DNA of 45,576 nt from Sedimentisphaerales bacterium (GTDB lineage Bacteria; Planctomycetota; Phycisphaerae; Sedimentisphaerales; Anaerohalosphaeraceae). This document shows positions 1-7,898 of the stretch, in pieces (position 1 is the stretch's first letter; every line of letters starts with the position of its first letter). Location: positions 1-45,576 of the forward strand of contig JAFGPC010000123.1 in NCBI GenBank assembly GCA_016926155.1. Direction: 5' to 3'. Below the pieces are notes generated by a model. It was not told where the DNA came from. It was given only the letters and a program-made list of their open reading frames with translations, and ran no database searches. The position numbers and the translations under genes are program-made.

Positions 1-339
1 ATGGCAACCGTTACAAAGAAAGAACTCATCGACCGGATTGCAGAAATTACACAGGCTAAACGAGTCGTCGTGAAGCGAATCGTGCAGTGTTTTCTGGATG
101 AGGTGGTGGACGAACTGGCAAGGGACAACCGGCTGGAATTTCGGGATTTCGGCGTTTTTGAGACGCGAACCCGTGCTGCGCGACGTGCGCAGAACCCCAA
201 AACGCTGGATCCGGTGAACGTTCCTTCCAAGCGAACGGTGAAATTCAAAATGGGGCGGTTAATGCGGCAGAAACTGGTCAAGGCGCCTCCGAAGCAGGAA
301 GCTCCTGTTCCGACGCCTGGCGAACGCCCGACGGTATAA
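1..339 (+). CDS. HU/IHF-family DNA-binding protein
   Basis: A 112-residue protein of the HU/IHF family, which binds and bends double-stranded DNA as a dimer and helps organise the nucleoid. The N-terminal helical part starts TKKELIDRIAE. The beta-arm region shows the family pattern LEFRDFGVFETRTRAARRAQNPKT, here split as LEFRDFGVFETR and AARRAQNPKT, the second holding the proline-containing tip typical of IHF. The last 20 or so residues form a basic then proline-rich tail beyond the usual 90-95 residue length. The ATG is the first base of the window, so its ribosome binding site and promoter are not visible, but the start matches the family N-terminus. Whether it acts as HU or IHF cannot be told. 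Confidence 0.93.
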   Translation: MATVTKKELIDRIAEITQAKRVVVKRIVQCFLDEVVDELARDNRLEFRDFGVFETRTRAARRAQNPKTLDPVNVPSKRTVKFKMGRLMRQKLVKAPPKQEAPVPTPGERPTV

Positions 340-445
340 AAACAATGGCATTTCGAAAACAACGGTCAACCAACGTTTACGGGTATCCTGCATCTTGATC
401 GCAGGGTTTCTTGTGAATTCTCTTGGATTTGTAGGAGAAGTCGAA

Positions 446-679
446 TTGGAAGGCACGGTTAAGTGGTTCGATAAGAAAAAAGGCTATGGTTTTATCGACG
501 GCCAGGGGGGGCCGGATATCTTTATCCACTATACCAGTTTTGTGCAGGATGGGCTGCGGACGCTGGACGAGGGCGACCGGGTTCTGTTCGAAATCGCCCA
601 GGGCGAAAAAGGCATGCGCGCCCAGAATGTCAGCCTGGCCCCGGCAGGGGACAAAGCCCAATCCGGTGAATCCGACTAG
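446..679 (+). CDS. Cold-shock domain protein (TTG start)
   Basis: A 77-residue single cold-shock domain, a small beta-barrel that binds single-stranded RNA or DNA. The start LEGTVKWFDKKKGYGFI contains the first RNA-binding motif (KGYGFI). DIFIHYTSF is the second motif, equivalent to the usual VFVHFS. I chose the TTG at 446 because the family begins two or three residues before GTVKWF and because AGGAG at 433-437 lies 8 bases upstream. The in-frame ATG at 395 would add 17 residues not seen in the family and has no good binding site. The C-terminal ten residues are a polar tail. It follows the HU-like gene by about 100 bases and may be co-transcribed. Confidence 0.9.
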   Translation: MEGTVKWFDKKKGYGFIDGQGGPDIFIHYTSFVQDGLRTLDEGDRVLFEIAQGEKGMRAQNVSLAPAGDKAQSGESD

Positions 680-851
680 GAACATCCCTAAAATGTATTG
701 TTATCACCCCTATCCACCATTCGGCAGAAAAGATCGTTTTCCGGATTTTAGTGGGAGTTCTGGAAAAAACTGCGCGGGATAGCTCTCCTTTCTCGTCTCT
801 GCATATAGACGAAAACATAAGCCATGTGATGAAACTGCAGGAGGGCTTGAG

Positions 852-1340
852 ATGACCGGGAGAAGAATAATCCTATTGTCTCGACGCTGGATCATCAACC
901 TGATTGTTTTAGTATGTATTTGCTTCTTGATCCTGGTCGTGATCGTCTATCTGGGCATTAAGGGATGGTGTAAGGAAATAACTTACGAGTCCATGATTGG
1001 GACATATGAGGGGAGGTACGTGGATATTTTTGGCTATTCAACCCCAGGTGATTCAAGACTATTTAACGGTGGCATTCACACATTGGTATTAAAGAGTGAC
1101 GGATCATACACTTATATGTTTTCTCCAACCAAGGGAGATCGTTTAACTTCTGAAGATATTTGGGAATTCGATGAAGATGACAAGCGACATCATATAGGCT
1201 TACATTGCTTTGATCCAGAAAGCCGCTTTCATGATAGGGAGTGGTGGTGGAGTACAGTTATAATTAAATTTCCTTTTGGCCGTTTGGGGATACCAATTGG
1301 TGATGACCAAGGTTTCTTTCTTTTAAAAAACCTCGTCTGA
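852..1340 (+). CDS. Hypothetical single-pass membrane protein
   Basis: A 162-residue protein that I do not recognise. Residues 14-36 form one strong hydrophobic segment (INLIVLVCICFLILVVIVYL) preceded by arginines, which suggests an N-terminal anchor with the rest outside the cytoplasm. The soluble part is rich in aromatic and acidic residues (SDGSYTYMF, WEFDEDDKRHH, DREWWWSTVIIKF) and looks like a small beta-rich domain. An excellent ribosome binding site, AGGAGG at 839-844, supports the ATG. Base composition is more AT-rich than the genes on either side. No function can be given. Confidence 0.7.
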   Translation: MTGRRIILLSRRWIINLIVLVCICFLILVVIVYLGIKGWCKEITYESMIGTYEGRYVDIFGYSTPGDSRLFNGGIHTLVLKSDGSYTYMFSPTKGDRLTSEDIWEFDEDDKRHHIGLHCFDPESRFHDREWWWSTVIIKFPFGRLGIPIGDDQGFFLLKNLV

Positions 1341-1448
1341 GACCGATGTACTCGACGATATTACTGAGAAGCATAATGAGAATGTATCGGCTCAATAGAC
1401 GGGAAATACAAATCTGGAACACCATGGTTTTGTTATGGCGACCATGGA

Positions 1449-3794
1449 TTATATCCAGCGTTTGATCCAGGAGCGGACGCCTGCATCGGATTTAACGATG
1501 ACCGTGGGCTTGCCGCAGCGTCGGGCGAGCTTTTCGGGTAACGACTGGCCCGTCACCTCTAGAATCAGCGGACGATTGGTTGTCCCCAGGACCACCAGAT
1601 CGGCTTCCCATGTCTCGGAAAGAATGGTTCGCAATGGAGCTTTGGATTGTACTACTTTCGTGGTAAATCGATTTCGCCCGAGACCGAGCCGTTCGACCTG
1701 CGCATCGAGAAATGCCTCCAGGTCAAATTTTCGATCGCCCGTATCCACAGTCAACAGTGTAATCTTCCCTTCCGGTTCAGTGAGAATATCGGCCACTTCC
1801 AATGCAAACGCTCCGTGCGGACCGCCGGCAATCGGAACCAGTACGTTATGGAACGCCTTATTTCCACCGCAATCCTTGAGAACAACAACATTACAGGGAG
1901 ACTGTTCAATAATCGGATCGATAGTTGAACCAAGATTGAATAAATGCGTCGTAGGTCGGCCATGCCAACCCAGAACCAGCATGCGTGTTTTTTTCTCCCG
2001 GATCGCTGAGATAATGCCCCGCGCGATGCTTCGACAATATCGAATCGTGGTACTGAGCGGAAAATGCATTTTCAAATACAACATGGCTTCGACCAGGGCT
2101 TCCTTGCCGGGTTTGATATATCGTTCGGCATCGTGAAGGGAGATCTGGTCTGGGACTGAGACCATATGAATCAATTCGACACGCGCCTTTTTGGCCTCGG
2201 CCAGACGATAGGTCGTTCGCACCAGAGTTGCGGCATTTTCCGGATTGGCCAGGGCTACCATAATTGGATATCGTTCCGCTTCCTGCATGGCGGGAGGACG
2301 TTCCTCGATAACGAGAATCTCGTCCGCTGTCGTGATCGCTCGCGATTTGGAATACAATTGATAAATTAGAATACCCGTAAAAATCCAGACAGGGGCGACA
2401 ATCCATGCGATCCAGCTCATATGCACAAGCCAGACGGCCAGCAGAACCTGGCAGAGAATCGCCAGGATCGGGAACAAAGGAAATAGCGGCATAATGAAAC
2501 CGTAATTCAGCTCATCGGCCATGCTGCGACGAATCCGGATCACACACAGGTTGACTAGAAAAAACAGGAACAGAAACATAATGCTTGCGCTGGAAGCCAC
2601 ATCTTTAGTCGGCAGCATGGTCGCTACGACCAGGACAATCACGGCCGTGCATAGCAACGCTCCAAAGGGCGTCTTGCGAACTTTATGAATCGAGGCAAAA
2701 AACTTCGGAAGCATTCGATCTCGCCCCAACGCATAGGAAGCACGGGTGGCTGAATAGATCGTTGCATTCAAAGCGGATGTGGAAGAGAAAATAACCGCCA
2801 GGGTGAGGATAAAGTTTCCATACGGCATGAGACGGGCAACCGCTTCGCCGAAGCCTTTTTCACCGAAGCTGCCGATCCACTCCCATGGGGCGCCTTCTAC
2901 ATCGGATGAACCCGCCTTGACCGATATGACGGTGGCAAAGGCAACCAGTACATAGATAATCGTGACGATCAAGACGGAATAGAGCATGGCCTTGGGCAGG
3001 TTCTTTCGTGGTTCAATGGCCTCGTCTCCTGCCTGAGCGATTACTTCATATCCTTCAAATGCCACGTAGGTAAACCCCATCGTCGCCATAAGTTGTGACC
3101 ATCCATAAGGCATAAAAGGTGTAAAATTATGGAGACGGGACGGATCTCGGAGAACAGTGAAAATACCGAAAATACCGATAGTGACCACAAAAAGGGTTTG
3201 GCCCATCGTGATGATTGCGCCGATTTTACCTGTCTCGGAGGCACCGCGAAAGTTGATATAAATGAATAAAAGCGCAGTGGCGACGGCGACGATTTTGATA
3301 ACACCTTCAACCAGGTGATCTGCCTGGGGTGTGCTCTGTGTGATGTGGAACAGGGAATATAATCCATTCATCCACCCGATTCGTTCAATGAACCGCAGGG
3401 TATAGAGTGAAAAAGTCAAGGCATACATCGCGCCGGCGACAGAGGAGGCAAACCACTCCATCCATCCTGCGAGAAAGCTGGGGCCGCGTCCAAAGCCGAT
3501 CCGGGCGAAATTGTATGCACCTCCCGCACGCGGGATTGCTGAACTCAACTCGGCAAAAGACATCGCTGTCAGGAGAGCCAGAAGACCGTTTAATGCAAAC
3601 GTCAATACCAGCCCGCCGGGGCCGGCTTTGCCGATGGAAATACCCATTCCCAAAAAGACACCTGCTCCGATCATCATTCCCAATCCCATCATAGTGATGT
3701 GGAACAGGGACAAATCGCGGCTCAGTTCCGGCGCAAGAGAACTGCTCGAACTTGCCATCCCTTCGGTAGTGGGTGGGGCAGAATCACTTGTCAC
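1449..3794 (-). CDS. APC-superfamily permease with two C-terminal universal-stress (USP) domains
   Basis: A 781-residue inner-membrane transporter of the amino acid-polyamine-organocation superfamily. Residues about 30-485 hold some twelve membrane segments, starting with the family pattern MMIGAGVFLGMG (the substrate-binding unwound helix 1) and GGAYNFARIGFG. Residues about 510-642 and 648-770 are two cytoplasmic domains of the UspA type, each with a V-x-h-h (hydrophobic) first strand (YPIMVAL, NVLVPIAGG) and a late VLG strand (MLVLGWHG, LVVLGTT). Such fusions are known in archaeal and bacterial cationic amino acid transporters, where the USP part is thought to sense nucleotides. The start is GTG at 3794, with AAGGG about nine bases before it. 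It overlaps the end of the small upstream ORF by 11 bases, which suggests coupled translation. The substrate is unknown. Confidence 0.93.
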   Translation of the reverse strand: MTSDSAPPTTEGMASSSSSLAPELSRDLSLFHITMMGLGMMIGAGVFLGMGISIGKAGPGGLVLTFALNGLLALLTAMSFAELSSAIPRAGGAYNFARIGFGRGPSFLAGWMEWFASSVAGAMYALTFSLYTLRFIERIGWMNGLYSLFHITQSTPQADHLVEGVIKIVAVATALLFIYINFRGASETGKIGAIITMGQTLFVVTIGIFGIFTVLRDPSRLHNFTPFMPYGWSQLMATMGFTYVAFEGYEVIAQAGDEAIEPRKNLPKAMLYSVLIVTIIYVLVAFATVISVKAGSSDVEGAPWEWIGSFGEKGFGEAVARLMPYGNFILTLAVIFSSTSALNATIYSATRASYALGRDRMLPKFFASIHKVRKTPFGALLCTAVIVLVVATMLPTKDVASSASIMFLFLFFLVNLCVIRIRRSMADELNYGFIMPLFPLFPILAILCQVLLAVWLVHMSWIAWIVAPVWIFTGILIYQLYSKSRAITTADEILVIEERPPAMQEAERYPIMVALANPENAATLVRTTYRLAEAKKARVELIHMVSVPDQISLHDAERYIKPGKEALVEAMLYLKMHFPLSTTIRYCRSIARGIISAIREKKTRMLVLGWHGRPTTHLFNLGSTIDPIIEQSPCNVVVLKDCGGNKAFHNVLVPIAGGPHGAFALEVADILTEPEGKITLLTVDTGDRKFDLEAFLDAQVERLGLGRNRFTTKVVQSKAPLRTILSETWEADLVVLGTTNRPLILEVTGQSLPEKLARRCGKPTVIVKSDAGVRSWIKRWI

Positions 3795-4011
3795 TATTGA
3801 ATCCCTTCAAGGTCTGTCGGGCCGTACGATATCCGTTGGCGGCGATCCGATGAATGGTCCGCCGGGCCCATAATGTCAAGGTGACGATAGCCGTCAATGA
3901 TGCGGCCACCAGAATGCATCCCAGTATTTGATCTGTATCCATAAGTACCAATGCTATATAACGGATTCGTGGATCGGATGCAACGATTTTGCTCTTGTCC
4001 AACGACGTCAT
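3784..4011 (-). CDS. Small membrane protein overlapping the permease start
   Basis: A candidate ORF of up to 75 residues. Its central segment ILGCILVAASLTAIVTLTLW is a clear membrane helix followed by a basic tail (RRTIHRIAANGYRTAR), which gives a positive-inside single-pass topology. A later ATG at 3942 would give 52 residues starting just before the helix and may be the true start. Neither start has a strong ribosome binding site. The stop overlaps the GTG of the APC-USP permease by 11 bases in another frame, an arrangement typical of coupled genes. No family is recognised. It could be a small transporter partner or simply a leader ORF. Confidence 0.45.
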   Translation of the reverse strand: MTSLDKSKIVASDPRIRYIALVLMDTDQILGCILVAASLTAIVTLTLWARRTIHRIAANGYRTARQTLKGFNSDK

Positions 4012-4073
4012 TAGTCATAACATGGTATATCATAATGCTTTATGGTAATATTACAGGTTCGGAAAAGGGTGCT

Positions 4074-4802
4074 ATGCCGGATAAACGAAAACATCGTGGT
4101 CCTCATCCGGACGATGCGAGCCTCTTCAGCCAAGCACAGGTTTCGATCCTGCAAGCTGCTCTGGAAGATTATATCTGGCTGCTCAACCACGGATATGCCT
4201 CCAATAGCTCGCTTAAACTGGTGGGTGACCGCTTCGAACTGGTTCGCCGTCAACGTCTGGCTCTCATGCGGTGTGGATGTACGGATACCCAGGCCAAGCA
4301 TCGGCGGGCCCGATGTGTTGGATCTGAACAAATCAGAGCCAGACCGATATGTATTGACGGATACAATGTGTTGATCACAGTGGAGGCTTTTTTAAGCGAT
4401 GGTCTATTGTTTCATGCTGTCGATGGATGTTTTCGGGACCTGGCCAGTCTGCATGGTTCCTACAGGAAGGTGGAAGAAACCATTCCGGCCTTGGATGCGA
4501 TTGGGCGGGTGCTGGAACAACTCGAGCCGGTATCAGTATCCTGGTTGTTTGATAAACCTGTCTCGAATTCGGGCAGGCTCAAGAAGATTGTGAATAAGCT
4601 TGCCACGGGAAATAGATGGCCCTGGCGCGTCCAATTAACGGACCGATGCGACTATGATCTGACACAATGTCGGGACATTATCGTTACAAGTGACAGTGCC
4701 GTTCTGGACAAATGCGACAAGTGGTTTAATCTGATCGAAACAATACTTGCCAAGAGCGAACAAACAGTACATATCGTCGATTTATCTGCCGCTAAAAGGT
4801 AA
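4074..4802 (+). CDS. DUF434/DUF5616-like protein, possible PIN/NYN-type nuclease
   Basis: A 242-residue protein that I match from memory to the DUF434 family followed by DUF5616. The N-terminal part begins KRKHRGPHPDD and continues with a helical stretch ending in LVGDRFELVRRQRLALMRC, the DUF434 hallmark. The C-terminal part contains ICIDGYNVLIT, VSWLFDKPVSNSGRL and IIVTSDSAVLDKC. An Asp-Gly-x-Asn strand followed by two more Asp-bearing strand ends is how NYN/PIN ribonucleases place their metal ligands, so nuclease activity is a reasonable inference, not a fact. I start at the ATG at 4074 (AAGGG upstream) because the family begins near HRGPHP. An ATG at 3951 would add 41 unrelated residues. 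It is convergent with the HAD gene. Confidence 0.8.
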   Translation: MPDKRKHRGPHPDDASLFSQAQVSILQAALEDYIWLLNHGYASNSSLKLVGDRFELVRRQRLALMRCGCTDTQAKHRRARCVGSEQIRARPICIDGYNVLITVEAFLSDGLLFHAVDGCFRDLASLHGSYRKVEETIPALDAIGRVLEQLEPVSVSWLFDKPVSNSGRLKKIVNKLATGNRWPWRVQLTDRCDYDLTQCRDIIVTSDSAVLDKCDKWFNLIETILAKSEQTVHIVDLSAAKR

Positions 4803-4816
4803 ATCAGGATGTTCTC

Positions 4817-5503
4817 TCAGACAGCCAGTAATTGACGAATCGTATCCAGGTCAATCTGCGTCAACGTGCTCACCACCTTGTCCGCCTCTGTAAGTTTATC
4901 TGCTGAAGTGGAGTTGGTGACAGCGATGCATTTGGCACCGGCGGCTTTAGCGGCTTTGACACCATCGGGGGCGTCTTCGATCACGACGCTCATAGCCGGA
5001 TCTACGCCGGCTCGGGCAGAGGCGGTAAGGAATAAGTCTGGATCGGGCTTTTTTTTTATTACGTCGCTTCCCGTGATGTAGGTGAGCTTTTGATAGGGGA
5101 TTCGGGCGGATTTCAGCACTGCTTCAGATTTTTCGCGAGTGCTTGATGTGGCAATGGCAACGTAAAAATCGGGGGAGTCCATAGCGGTTTGGATTAGTTC
5201 CAATACTCCGGGAAAGGCCGGCAAAGGTTCTTTTTCCAAAATCGCCAGAAAGTTTTTTTGTCTTCGATCCGTTGCCTTCTGTACCTGTTCGTCGGTCATT
5301 TCGAATCCATGAACGCTTGCCGCGGCTCGTACATAGGCCGCCGCTCCCCGGCCCAAACCATTCTCGAAGTCGTCGCGATGGACGCCCTTAAGACCGAATA
5401 ATTCTTCAAACATGGCAATGGAAGCACGGGCATTGATCGCCTCGGTATCGGCAATCACGCCGTCCACATCGAAAATGAGTCCATATCGTGTTTGCTGTTG
5501 CAT
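4817..5503 (-). CDS. HAD-superfamily hydrolase, beta-phosphoglucomutase/phosphatase type
   Basis: A 228-residue cytosolic HAD hydrolase of the subfamily with a helical cap after motif I (beta-phosphoglucomutase, phosphoglycolate phosphatase and relatives). Motif I is IFDVDGV, with the nucleophile Asp and the second Asp two residues on. Motif II is AIATSST, motif III uses the Lys in VIKKKPDPD, and motif IV is VVIEDAPDGV. The product probably acts on a small sugar phosphate, but the cap sequence alone does not tell which. The ATG at 5503 has AGGA six bases upstream and puts motif I at the usual distance from the N-terminus. The reading frame is open for 32 more codons upstream without family similarity. 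Confidence 0.9.
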   Translation of the reverse strand: MQQQTRYGLIFDVDGVIADTEAINARASIAMFEELFGLKGVHRDDFENGLGRGAAAYVRAAASVHGFEMTDEQVQKATDRRQKNFLAILEKEPLPAFPGVLELIQTAMDSPDFYVAIATSSTREKSEAVLKSARIPYQKLTYITGSDVIKKKPDPDLFLTASARAGVDPAMSVVIEDAPDGVKAAKAAGAKCIAVTNSTSADKLTEADKVVSTLTQIDLDTIRQLLAV

Positions 5504-5593
5504 ATCGTATCCTATCTCCACTTTCATTCCAGGACAACAATCAGAAAGGGGAGTATACAGGAAGAATATGTAGGAAGGAAAGGGCAATTCGAG

Positions 5594-5632
5594 GAACAAA
5601 AAAACCGGCCATATCTACAGAAATGGTCGGTT
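5594..5632 (-). terminator. Rho-independent terminator
   Basis: Arms 5603-5612 and 5623-5632 pair over ten bases (AACCGGCCAT with ATGGTCGGTT, one G-U pair) around a 10-base loop. On the minus strand the hairpin is followed by seven T residues. It ends the transcript of the small gene at 5710-6000, so the HAD gene downstream must have its own promoter or rely on read-through. Confidence 0.85.
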
Positions 5633-5709
5633 GTATAGATATAATCCTGCAGAAAGATGCCACATGACTTTCACACTCAGAAAATCAACACCAAAGACCG
5701 ACAGTAAAG

Positions 5710-6000
5710 CTATTTCTCAGTGCTTCGTCGCTGCTCGGCCATTTGGGCCTGAAGGATTCGACCCACTGCGACAGCCTTTTCCTCGGCGATACGCAGGAAA
5801 TTGCCGATCCCCGCTTTAGCAGTGACCGCGAACCGCTCTGTCTTGTCGCCCCATTCGGTTGCTTCTCCACCGGCCAGGTTGATCGTAAAAGACCCTCGAT
5901 CGGGACAATCTTGTGCAGGCGCCAAAGCGTAAATTGCGGTCGCGAAACCTGCGAAATACACGATCAGCATCCCCAATGCCTTACTCCGCCATCCAAACAC
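5710..6000 (-). CDS. Small hypothetical membrane-anchored protein
   Basis: A protein of 96 residues (GTG start) or 104 residues (ATG at 6024). I prefer the GTG at 6000 because AAGGGAG lies six bases before it. A hydrophobic helix, ALGMLIVYFAGFATAIYALAP, near the N-terminus is followed by a soluble part with an amphipathic helix (GIGNFLRIAEEKAVAVGRIL). A strong terminator about 80 bases past the stop, on the same strand, supports it being a real transcription unit. The family and function are not recognised. Confidence 0.6.
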   Translation of the reverse strand: MFGWRSKALGMLIVYFAGFATAIYALAPAQDCPDRGSFTINLAGGEATEWGDKTERFAVTAKAGIGNFLRIAEEKAVAVGRILQAQMAEQRRSTEK

Positions 6001-6363
6001 AGTTTTCTCCCTTCCGAAAAACATCAAAAGTCTTCCCAGGTCGACGGGTTTTTATCCGTCGTATGCCTCCATATATAACCTAGAAAACAACCGGCCAACC
6101 CGCAAATAGGAAGAAGTGATTTTATCGAACTTTCTGAAAATCAGAGCAGATTCTATTCCTGGTTATCATAATTGTCCATGATTCCGATAAGAAATGGCTT
6201 TACGATTGTATCTGGAGAATGTATGAATCAAATTGCTAAACTGAGAATGTGGGGATTCTGTTATTCCATTAAGTCCTATAGAAACCGGACAAAGTCAGAC
6301 GTTCTATAAGACACCCTTCTCTGGAAATCCTTTCAGGGGCGCAGGTTCAGGATACTTGCAGGA
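6001..6363. other. Non-coding gap between the small membrane gene and the Gfo/Idh gene
   Basis: This stretch has no convincing coding sequence on either strand. It should hold the promoter of the minus-strand gene ending at 5710 and the 3' end of the transcript from the Gfo/Idh gene. I saw no convincing terminator hairpin, tRNA or riboswitch in it. Confidence 0.5.
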
Positions 6364-7746
6364 TTATACTTTGTCAGGGACTACGAAAGGCTTTCGATAT
6401 TCACGCGCCAGCATGGCATTGGCCTGGTCATCATTGACAAATCGCCGGATTTCCGGATCGAAATCGAGAGATCGTCCCAGACGGTACGAGATATTGGCCA
6501 GATGCACCAGGGCGCAGGAATAAAAACCCTCTTCGATGCTTTTATTGAAGGTCTTCGGATTGCCATCCCGAATCGCATCGATATAGTTCTGGTAGTGATT
6601 GCCTGAGCCGGAACCGGTCGGTCCAGCCTCGCGTTTCTGCCCCATATAGGTCTTCCATTCCGAAACCGTCTTGGCCATATAACCCTTTGAGCCATAGACC
6701 AGATTACCGATCGTGTTATCGGCACTGATCATATAGCCTGAACGGGCATCAGGATCAGTCTTGAGCCATAACGGATCTTCACGGTTGCTGATCCAGTGGC
6801 GTGTTTCGAACTGGAGGATTTTCTTTTTATCCCCTCCGCCTTCAGGATTATCGAATTCGAACACCGCCATCAGTGTATTCGGTGTATTCTGATCGTCATC
6901 AAACATAAAGTGACCGCCCATCGCACAAACACGGCGAGGCAGCTTAACGCCCAAAAGCCAACGGGCAATATCCATCTCATGAACGCCCTGGTTTCCCATG
7001 TCTCCATTACCGTAGTCCCAATTCCAGTGCCAGTTATAATGAAAACGGTTGGGATTAAACGGTCGCTTGGGAGCCGGACCAAGCCACAGGTCATAATGGA
7101 CACCGGAAGGAATCGGTTCATCCGTTTTTTTACCGATGGTATTACGCCATTTATAACAAAGTCCTTTGGACAGGTATACTTCGCCCAGACCGCCATCGGC
7201 AAGAAACTTCGCGGCCGACTGGGAACATAGATTGCTTCTTTGTTCGGCCCCATCCTGTACGATCACATTGTACTTTTTGGATGCCTCCACTAATTTCTGT
7301 CCTTCGAAGAAATTATGACAACAGGGCTTCTCCACGCTGACGTGTTTACCCGCCTGGATCGACCAGATTGCGGCCAGGGAATGCCAATGGTTGGGAGTAA
7401 CAACGGATACGGCATCAATGTCTTTGTCTTCCAGCAGTTTGCGAATATCATAATAGGTCTTGGGTTTGGGAAGATTTTTCCCAGTAAAATGTTTTTGAAT
7501 CACGCCGGGATACAGATTTTCATCCACATCACAGATTGCCGCAACTTGTACATTTTTTAAGGTTTGATAGTTTTGGATATGATTTTGTCCCATCCCGTGA
7601 ATGCCGATCACGGCGACATTGATCCGGTCATTTGCCCCAGCCCAGCTTTTTTGTGTGCCCCATAAACCAGCGCCGGTTGCGGCGGCAGTTATGCCCGCTG
7701 AACGTTTTAAGAAACCTCTTCTCGTAAGATTACTGTCCTGATTCAT
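6364..7746 (-). CDS. Tat-exported Gfo/Idh/MocA-family oxidoreductase
   Basis: A 460-residue NAD(P)-dependent oxidoreductase of the Gfo/Idh/MocA family, whose members oxidise or reduce sugars and related polyols. A twin-arginine signal with LTRRGFLKRS at residues 7-16 and an alanine-rich stretch predicts export in folded form with its cofactor. The Rossmann fold begins with INVAVIGIHGMGQNHI. SVEKPCCHNF is the EKP motif that contacts the nicotinamide. A later GNQGVHEMDIARWLLG carries the conserved H-x2-D-x3-W pattern near the active site. The ATG at 7746 has AAGGAG 8 bases before it. It is the last gene of a minus-strand cluster with the SGNH, UroD-like, symporter and sialidase-like genes, so it may modify a sugar released by them. 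Confidence 0.92.
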   Translation of the reverse strand: MNQDSNLTRRGFLKRSAGITAAATGAGLWGTQKSWAGANDRINVAVIGIHGMGQNHIQNYQTLKNVQVAAICDVDENLYPGVIQKHFTGKNLPKPKTYYDIRKLLEDKDIDAVSVVTPNHWHSLAAIWSIQAGKHVSVEKPCCHNFFEGQKLVEASKKYNVIVQDGAEQRSNLCSQSAAKFLADGGLGEVYLSKGLCYKWRNTIGKKTDEPIPSGVHYDLWLGPAPKRPFNPNRFHYNWHWNWDYGNGDMGNQGVHEMDIARWLLGVKLPRRVCAMGGHFMFDDDQNTPNTLMAVFEFDNPEGGGDKKKILQFETRHWISNREDPLWLKTDPDARSGYMISADNTIGNLVYGSKGYMAKTVSEWKTYMGQKREAGPTGSGSGNHYQNYIDAIRDGNPKTFNKSIEEGFYSCALVHLANISYRLGRSLDFDPEIRRFVNDDQANAMLAREYRKPFVVPDKV

Positions 7747-7898
7747 ACCCTGTACTCCTTTCCTCTTCCGTTCTTTATGGCAAACGAGCCGTGCTTCCTC
7801 ATGAAATGCCTTTTCGTTTTTTGAAAGTCTTTTCCGGATTCCGGTCTGTGTATAAAGCTGGCTTTCAAGGAACTCAGAAACCTGCATTTAGTTTATAA

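Noticed and set aside
1435-2136. Open frame of 233 codons on the plus strand
   Set aside because: It is antisense to the C-terminal USP domains of the APC permease, and its arginine/serine-rich translation is typical of a shadow frame.
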